From Epinephelus fuscoguttatus (lineage: Eukaryota; Chordata; Actinopteri; Perciformes; Serranidae): a stretch of 64,000 nt of DNA. The notes under the pieces were generated by a model. The model worked only from the letters and a program-made list of their open reading frames with translations. It ran no database searches and was not told where the DNA came from. The position numbers and the translations under genes were made by a program. The stretch covers positions 36,792,143 to 36,856,142 of the forward strand of contig NC_064761.1 of the NCBI RefSeq assembly GCF_011397635.1. Direction: 5' to 3'. Positions 33,807-64,000 of this stretch are shown one piece after another. The first letter of the stretch is position 1. The number at the start of each line of letters is the position of its first letter.

Positions 33807-35340
33807 TAATACAAGCATAAGGAAGTGCAAAAAAACTGATGCATGGCACATAGTGCATCTTGGCAGAAACATTAACTTTTGAGCAAAACAGAATCCAGAC
33901 TGAAAACGCTAATATGGTATACGTCAGAATTTTATTTCAAATGGAGTTTTATTTTATATTCTTTTTAAGGACTGTCTTTGTTTTTAGTGTTCGCTTTTAT
34001 TGCTAGTGTCTGTGTTTTATAGTAGTTCTATTTCTGGGGTGTTTTTAGTGTTTTGTGTTCATGTGTCTTCTCAAGATGATATTTATTTCTGTATTTTGCA
34101 CCTGAGATCACTGAGAAACACTGTTATTCTGCTCTGCACAACACATGCGTGTCAAAATGACAATAAAGCTGCATTGAACTGAACTGAATCGTTTGTCTTC
34201 AGATGGATAATAGGGGAAAAGAAAATGTATTGATCTGAAAACAGCAGCCTCTTTAGCTGCCAAACCATTACCGTCCTGTAGTGTGCAGGTCAGGTCACTT
34301 GAAGAAGGACACACTGACATTATTAGGCCTGGTAACTCCCATCTCTTCAATCAGCTCAATGACTGTCTGAGAGCTTTGCTACAAAAATATCTCTCCAGAC
34401 ATTGCATCTCATCTTCGCCTGTTTACACTCTTTTTAGATCTAATATTCAGAGGCTGAACTGTAAATGCAGATGTATTTCTCTCTGAAATAATAGAGCTCC
34501 CATTAGAATGATGTGTTTTTCTTCTAAATAAATTGTTGCTTTGCTAAAAGATATAATAAAATTAAAGCTAAGGACCATTTTAAAGAATGTCTAAATTCAA
34601 GTTATGTTGCTTCTTAAATCTCAAAGGTGTAAGTAATGAAATTAAAGATGGCTGATTCTCACATAGCTGCTTCATTTTCAGGCGTGTGGTATCCTGCATG
34701 CTGGGACCCATGAATATAACGTAGCCACACTATGACAAATCAAAATGTCTGCTGTGAAAAAGGCCTTTAACTTTCAGTATTTGCTGCAGTAAACAGAGGG
34801 GGCACAACTGGCTACAAAACCTGCAAACTGCAATGCAGACATCCTACATCACTTCAGAACGAGGCATTCAGGAACACCACATTTTCAAAAGAAACGTGAT
34901 AATAGTTCTGTTGTAATCCTGTCTCTGTGGCCAGACTCTGCTCGGAGATGCTATATTGTGTGCTTCACTGAACAGACAGTTTCCATGGTGCAAAGACCTG
35001 CTTTGTGCCAGTTTGTAGCCCCTCAGCTTGATGTCCCTGGCCTGACCTACTAAATGCTATTCATAAGAAGTGTTTCCATTGTCCACTGCATTCACAACTC
35101 TCCTGTAAGGAAACCATGCTGTTTAAACCCCTTTAGAAAAACTACTGTATCCCAGCTATCTGCTGAAGAAAAAACAGATGGTGCTTAATTTACAACACAA
35201 TTCCAATGTTTTTTTATTTGTGAAAAAAAAAAAAAAGAAAAATATAGATGTTTGTCGAGACACGCAAATATACTTCAACATTTGTTCGGTCAAATAAAGG
35301 CAAGAAAATGTTAAAAAAAAATAAAATAATATAATAAAGT
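33807..35340. other. Intergenic sequence without recognised genes
   Basis: Ends in A-rich tracts at about 35,205-35,330. No coding region, RNA gene or element ends were identified with confidence. Confidence 0.3.
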
Positions 35341-35394
35341 CTAAATATTTAAAAAACTTAAACTAGAGTTGGTCCAGGAAAAAGTCATATATTT

Positions 35395-36115
35395 GGGGTC
35401 ATCCAGTGGCGCTGCTGAGGGGTGGCCAGCGGGGGCCACAGGCACCCTCATACAATCGCTGGCTTTGCGGGTCACATATGCATAACATGGGAGTCCTCTG
35501 TGTGGTGTTGAGTCAGCCTGTGGCCACCTCGTCTCAGTGCGTACCGTGTTACACATGCCTAAGTCCAATGGGATGCTCAAGGAAAGGTGCCTTGAAGGTT
35601 GGGTGGACCAGAGATAGTGAGCCACCCGTTCCACCTCGCTTAGGTATCGAGGATCCAGGGTGTGTGAGGGCCAAGCCTACAGCCTGGTCTCTCCTCCTGG
35701 TACTTAACTGAAGCACCAGGAGCCTTTATTGATGATACAAATTCATTAAAACCGCAACGTGATAGCTCCAAAACAGGCCCCACTATATGGACCCTTTTAC
35801 TGTTGGAAAACAGTGTGATGTTTTATGGTGGGCGGGGCTTAGCTGGAGGCAAAACGATTCTCCACAAACAACATTAAAACATTAGCTAGCAACTTCTGTT
35901 AGCTTGTTTACAAGAATGGAGGAAGATGTTGCCAGTGGTGCATTCAGAAATACATACTTGAGTGCCGTAGCACACTCAAACTGGACCGTCCATAAATTCA
36001 GAGTGCTGTTGGTTGGAGAGGCAGAGCGCTTTTTCAGCACTCTGTCTGGGGAGACGGAGCAGCAGAGCGCCGAGTGGAGTGAAAGTGTGATTAGCTTCAC
36101 CACTCGTTAATCCAT
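35395..36115. repeat. Repeat-derived intergenic block
   Basis: Begins with ccagtggcgctgctgagggg, which resembles the end of a hAT or piggyBac-like element. A related sequence in inverted form (gtggccacccctgtg...gcgccactgctg) is at 37,545-37,590. The part at 35,740-36,110 contains tttacaagaatggaggaaga, familiar from other fish intergenic DNA. The short frames here are not supported as genes. Confidence 0.35.
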
Positions 36116-36689
36116 TTAGAAATATAACGCACTGTTTCTTTGAACAACAACTCTCATTTTAGTGTAGAGCTGAATTTATGAACGCACCATGTCAGGTCAC
36201 CCCCTCTCCATGGACCGTGAGTGTTACTTGAATAAGTAAACACTGACCAACGGGACCAGACTGGCCAACCAGTGTGCTCTCGCTCAGTGGATGGATGATG
36301 TCACAGGAAGCCAATCTTACAAAGGAGGACGACACTTGAACGGTTTCCTCCAGTTTGTTTTGCTATCGAAGCTAATGTTAGCTAATGCGCTAAAAAGTTA
36401 GCATTACAGAGAAATCCAATATTCCTCTTAATACCTCCCCAGTTTCTGTTGAGGTGGACATGATAACCCTTAATACACATAACGTTATTCATCCCTACAA
36501 CAGGAAATACTTTTCCCGAACCTGATTTGATGATGGCATCCGTCCAGTCCTTTCGTCTTAACGCTTTTAACCATAGTTGTCTTTGTTTTTGTTGACGGGC
36601 AGTCACGGCTGGTATGTGATAAAATGTAAGTTTTGAGCCATGACTCCTTCTATTCTGGCTCCCAAAACCACAACAAGACGATATTTTAA

Positions 36690-37495
36690 GACTCCTGTGG
36701 TTTTCTCCAAGTACTCCGGCTTCCTCCCCCAGTCCAAAGACATGCAGGTTAATTGGGGACAAAATCGGGGAGTGCAGCAAAATGCCGCCTGCCTACTTTT
36801 GTTTATACAGAATGCGCCTTTTTCGGGGCAATGGGGGGGCGTGAGCAAGTAACAAAATGTGTAGCTCAGCGTGTGACATAAACAGTGACATGGGAGGGAA
36901 GCTGCGGCTGGTCAGTCTTTGGGTGATTTTCTCATAAGTCGGCCCATCCTTCACTGTCCCCGTCATTTTACGGTTAATGGCCTCTTCGTTTGCGAGGACA
37001 AGGAGGGCGCGCAGTGTCTCCCCAGTTGCTCATCTTTACAGTGTTTTTCAGGTTTGTTTCCTTCTTGCTACTAGCTGCTCATTCTTGCTATTAGCTGTTT
37101 CCTGTTATTCCACCGCCAATGGGTCGCACATGTGACATCATCAACAGCTCCTCCCACAAGTCATCAACAGCCCCTCCCGTGGCGGAAGGGCGCCTCGGTC
37201 TGTTTAAACCAAAAAGGTTCCGCCAATATGTCTACCCTACGAGGTGGAAAATTGGGCACCTCGGATCAAGTCGCCAACTCTGTGTGTCTAAATGCTCACA
37301 GCTTGCCAGCAAAACGGCACAACATTCGCCGAAAATCTGGCAGTGTAAAAGGGGCTTATGTGTCAGCCCTGCGATAGTCTGGCGACCTGTCCAGGATGTA
37401 CCCCGCCTCTCACCCAATGTCAGCTGGGATAGGCTCCAGCCCCCCCGCGACCCTCAAGAGGATCAGTGGTTACAGAAATGAATGAATGAATGAAT
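36690..37495 (+). mobile_element. Common fish repeat, copy 2, split by an insertion of about 0.6 kb
   Basis: Left part 36,690-36,762 ends gacatgcaggttaattgggg. Right part starts at about 37,358 with tatgtgtcagccctgcgata, gtctggcgacctgtccagga, and ends in a (atga)n tail at 37,478-37,494. In intact copies these parts belong to one element. The inserted block ends aaaatctggcagtgtaaaag and contains 'cacctcggatcaagtcgcca', another repeat I recognise from fish genomes. Confidence 0.65.
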
Positions 37496-37734
37496 TTAAT
37501 TACTGTTTTATTTTTTGTGTGCCACCCCAAGAGTTAGAGTGCCCCCATGTGGCCACCCCTGTGAAAAATTTCTAGGTGCGCCACTGCTGTCATCTGCTTT
37601 CAAAGAGGGCAGAGTGTCAATGAAAGGCACCAACATTTTCTGAAAGGCTGCAGGTGCTATCTGCTTTTTGTTTAATGAAATAAAAACTATTAAAACAGCA
37701 GAAACAGAAAGGTGTTATAGGAAGGATACTAATC

Positions 37735-38217
37735 TTGCTCCATGGTCTTCCTTCCCTCCCTGCCTCCCCTCCCTCCTCTCCTCCCTCCTCCTCTTCTCAC
37801 TACTGCATTGATGCTGTTACCTCCCTCGGCGGTGATGTCACCGGCTCAGTGGAGCTCGAGCATCCTTACCAAAGACAGCCAGACAATAGGGCCATTTTGA
37901 CCGCTTTGGGGTGTGAAGAAGCGGCCGAGCATCCAAACACAACCCACCGGCCACCTTCCTTTCCTTCCCGGCTCCCCCCACACCGACGAGGCAGGGCAGA
38001 GGGGGGTGGGTTGGCGGGTACGAGGACACCGTCGCGCGGTCACCTCCTCAGCCCTTCCCGTTTTCATGGAGAGGAGAGGCTGTTAGCAGGGGCAGAGCCA
38101 GACCTGCTGGAGGAGACCAGAGGAGGTGGAAGGAGCTCCGGAGCTGGATAATAAAACAAGACGAGCACGACAAACACGGTCTGTGCACGGGAGCAGGACG
38201 GTAACGGCACTGCGGAG
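37735..38217 (+). promoter_or_regulatory. CpG-rich promoter and probable first non-coding exon of the kinesin gene
   Basis: A pyrimidine tract (cttccttccctccctgcctc and on, 37,747-37,800) leads into a CpG-rich stretch with gacgaggcagg, ccgtcgcgcgg and gacgagcacgac. A good splice donor, GCGGAG|gtacgg, stands at 38,217/38,218; an alternative is GACG|gtaacg at 38,200/38,201. The first coding exon of the kinesin begins 2.6 kb further on after an acceptor (40,778), so a non-coding first exon is needed here or nearby. Open frames on both strands are a by-product of GC content. Confidence 0.5.
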
Positions 38218-39990
38218 GTACGGTGTTATTTTTCCATTGGCCCGCCGGTAATAACGAGGCAGTCTGTATTTACTTAGTGTTAAATCTCCTGGGAAGAGAT
38301 GAGCATAGGGTGCGGCCATTTAAGAGGCTGACAGTGTTGAAACACACAGACAGAATGACATTTAATCTGCAATGTAATGCAACACAGCATGTTATTTTAC
38401 AGCTTAAATGATTTTATAAAAATGTTTTAATTCTGGGAGCAGGGCGACAGCATTTAAAGCTCTGTCACTGGGTTAAAGGACGAGACGTGTTGCTACAAAT
38501 ACGAGCTGTCAGGGTTTATAACAGCTCTGAAAATGACGCAAGAAGTATTTTAACAGAAATTAAATACAGCAGTGAAATATCAGTTTCAGCTGAACTAAAT
38601 TTGGGTCTTCTAGGCTGCGTTTACCTGCAGTTTAAGGCTTGGTTGTCATGCCCAAAAGCCACCAATTACATAATTTATTTTTTGAATGATAAGGTGATAT
38701 TAAACTGTCGTCATGCTCAGATACACACCAGCATGGTTTATTACATTAGCCCTTTGTCACCGGGAAAATGGTGGCCGCCCAGCTGAGCTGCATCATCAGC
38801 TGATTGGTCTGAGCATCTGTATGAGAAGATTATGAACATGCATGTTGATGGAAAAATGAATATCCACAAGCTTAAGCACTGCTCTCTATACATATGATAT
38901 TCTGTTGCAGTGGGTGCATGTAAAACAATTAATTTAACCATCATTTCAGATGTCAAAACAATATTGATTTTGATTCATGTTAGTCTGTTTTCTGTTATTA
39001 ATCCCTGTTAGTTTTCAGGAGCCTTTGCAGCATGGTTGCACCTTAAAAACCGTAATGCTGTTTCTCCCATTGTTACCTGCGTAAATCACCAATGAATCTG
39101 TTTAGGGACCAGCTGTAGAGGGTGTACCAGGAAGCAGGGTGACACAGCAAATTTACAGCACTCAATTATGATGAGACACGTCTGAGTCACATTGGAACTG
39201 AATATTGATCCCCAAATTCTGGGCTTGAATCAAGAAAAGCAATGACTTTCTCTTCCTGATACGCAATAAATTAGGATAGCTTCATAATATACGCAGGCAT
39301 GCAGTAAAAGCTGTCTCACTGCTCACTGTTCGAGCTTATTGATAGATGATTGTAATTTGATCGTGATGAGTCACGCTCGCTCTTGATACACTGAACGTTG
39401 TGAGATGACACCACACGGTAAAATCACACAGTGATTTTATGTTCATATTCAGTCTGTTAGGAGACAGCATGACGAGTTGTTCCCACTGAATGGAGCCACA
39501 TCCTGGATTTGTGGCTGGTTTCAGAGCCATTGTCATCCAGAGAAATAGTCTGACATTTAGCTGCTGCTGCACTTCTTTTGTTGCTGCTAGCTTTATTATC
39601 CATGTCCCCTGGCTGTAGCTGACCATGCATGGTCTTTTCATGTTACAGCCACATAGCCCTGCCCTCCTCTTTGTGCTGGCCACGTCAGCCGTAAGGTGTA
39701 ATATTCGGTTCTTAGAATTTTTAACACAAATGTAGAAAACGGACCTCGGTTTCTGTGACGTGACATGATACAACATATGTTAAAAAAAAAAAAAAAGGTG
39801 GCAGAAGTCTGTTGCAGCTTATTTTGATTTGATTTTTATTAAAACCTCTTTTAGCTCACCAGCTAATCTTCTGAGAGTCCACATTAAAAACATTTTAGCA
39901 TACAGTAACTCATAAAAAATTCAACACATATCATATACATACACACATACAACCTACATGCATTGGCACATATACTACATATATACATTT
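38218..39990 (+). other. First intron of the kinesin gene, no recognised elements
   Basis: Unique-looking sequence with a poly-A run at 39,782-39,796. No coding exon, RNA gene or element end recognised. Confidence 0.3.
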
Positions 39991-40001
39991 TCATCTACAT
40001 G

Positions 40002-40273
40002 TAAAGCTGCAATGATTAATTGACTGGTTGTCAACTATTAAATTAATCACCAACTAGTTTAACAATCGAATAATCGGTTTGAGTAATTCTTTAGAAAAAA
40101 GTCAAAATTCTCTGATAGCTGCTTCTTAAATTTGAATATTTTCTGGGTTTTCTGGGAAACACCGGGTTTGGGAAACACTTATTGACCTTTTTCACCATTT
40201 TACAGACAAAACAACCAATGAATTAATCAAAAACAATCTTCAGCAATGAAAATAATTGTTTGTTGCAGCCTTA
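40002..40273. mobile_element. hAT-type MITE with perfect 8-bp target duplication
   Basis: Ends TAAAGCTGCAATGATTAATT and a right end whose reverse complement is TAAGGCTGCAACAAACAATT. The eight bases TCTACATG flank it on both sides (39,994-40,001 and 40,274-40,281). 272 bp, related by its 'aatcggtttgag' word to the element at 19,946. Confidence 0.85.
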
Positions 40274-40284
40274 TCTACATGTGC

Positions 40285-40620
40285 TCGCATACAATCATGG
40301 ATGGATTACTGGATGGCCCTACAGGGCACATGCCCAAAGTGTCCAGAGGCCCCCTGGCCCCCTGAACCATTGACACATTAACACATACTGACCAGGAAGA
40401 GACTCAAAAAGACCACAAAAAGATAAAAATGAACTGCAAAGAGGCAAAATAACTGCAAAAAAAGGACAAAACAACCAAAAAAAAGATGCAAAGACACACA
40501 AAACGACTACAAATGGATGCAGAATCACCTCTAAGTCTGTGTGTCTTGCTCCTATGTAGGAGAGGTGGTGGGGCCTTTTGCATATCTGTGCCTAGGGGCC
40601 CATTTACTTACAATCTGTCC
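40285..40620 (+). repeat. Dispersed repeat with 'gacacaaaa' units, copy 2
   Basis: Starts catggatggattactggatg, has ggccccctggccccctgaac, then tandem units of roughly 20 bases around 'gaccacaaaaag' and 'gacacacaaaacgac', and ends with ctaggggcccat. Longer copy of the repeat at 30,225. Confidence 0.6.
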
Positions 40621-40841
40621 ATGCATACAACACCAATGCTCTACAAAACCTTCTGACAATGCAAAAACATACTGCAATGATACCTACGTTTGAATCTTAA
40701 AACCTTGCAATCAACAGTCCAACTGTTACATACTGATAAAACAAGGAGTTGTGTTTCACCATCTGCTTTCTTCTACAGAACCTGCAGGCCCTTCACCTGG
40801 GCACTAAAGAAGGCACCCCAAGGTGCTAGGACAAAAGCACC

Positions 40842-64000
<23,159 letters not shown>

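Noticed and set aside
37735-38151. 138-codon Pro/Ser/Arg-rich frame at the kinesin promoter
   Set aside because: GC-rich, low-complexity CpG block; frames are open on both strands; better explained as promoter and 5' UTR.

Overview
The window is nuclear DNA of a ray-finned fish, most likely a percomorph teleost. Its genes have many introns with GT/AG borders, the proteins are vertebrate families, and the spaces are packed with repeats that I recognise as typical of percomorph genomes. There is no sign of bacterial, viral or organellar sequence. Exon borders below were read by eye from splice sites, reading frame and knowledge of the families; no alignment was run.

Layout. About 1-3,490 has no gene I can name. 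From 3,589 to 14,890 on the minus strand lies a complete meprin beta gene (mep1b): 15 coding exons, 685 codons, with signal peptide, propeptide, astacin protease, MAM and MATH domains, a membrane segment and a short tail, but no EGF-like module. About 2.4 kb away and diverging from it is the DNA-damage-induced apoptosis suppressor gene (ddias), plus strand, 17,251-26,191: five coding exons, 814 codons, with an N-terminal zinc-ribbon/OB region and one large last exon for the disordered tail. Between the two start codons sits a tRNA-Pro-like sequence fused to a SINE body, inserted in a fold-back element. From 26.2 to 37.6 kb there is repeat-rich intergenic DNA. A pyrimidine-rich, CpG-rich stretch at 37.7-38.2 kb looks like the promoter and first non-coding exon of a KIF1A-type kinesin, whose coding exons run from 40,842 past the right edge. 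Only the first seven coding exons, about 266 codons of motor domain, are in the window.

The three genes have unrelated jobs: a brush-border or secreted protease, a genome-stability/anti-apoptosis protein, and an axonal vesicle motor. Nothing in the sequence suggests they act together.

Most of the hunting value is in the repeats. Several small hAT-type elements have 8-bp target duplications that can be read directly. Two Harbinger-like elements carry 3-bp duplications; one of them sits inside another MITE and keeps a broken Myb-like protein gene. A fold-back element carries a broken coding region for a P2X7-type cysteine-rich cytoplasmic domain. I found no evidence of a wholly new system. The EGF-less meprin and the P2X7-like domain inside a fold-back element are the two items most worth following up.
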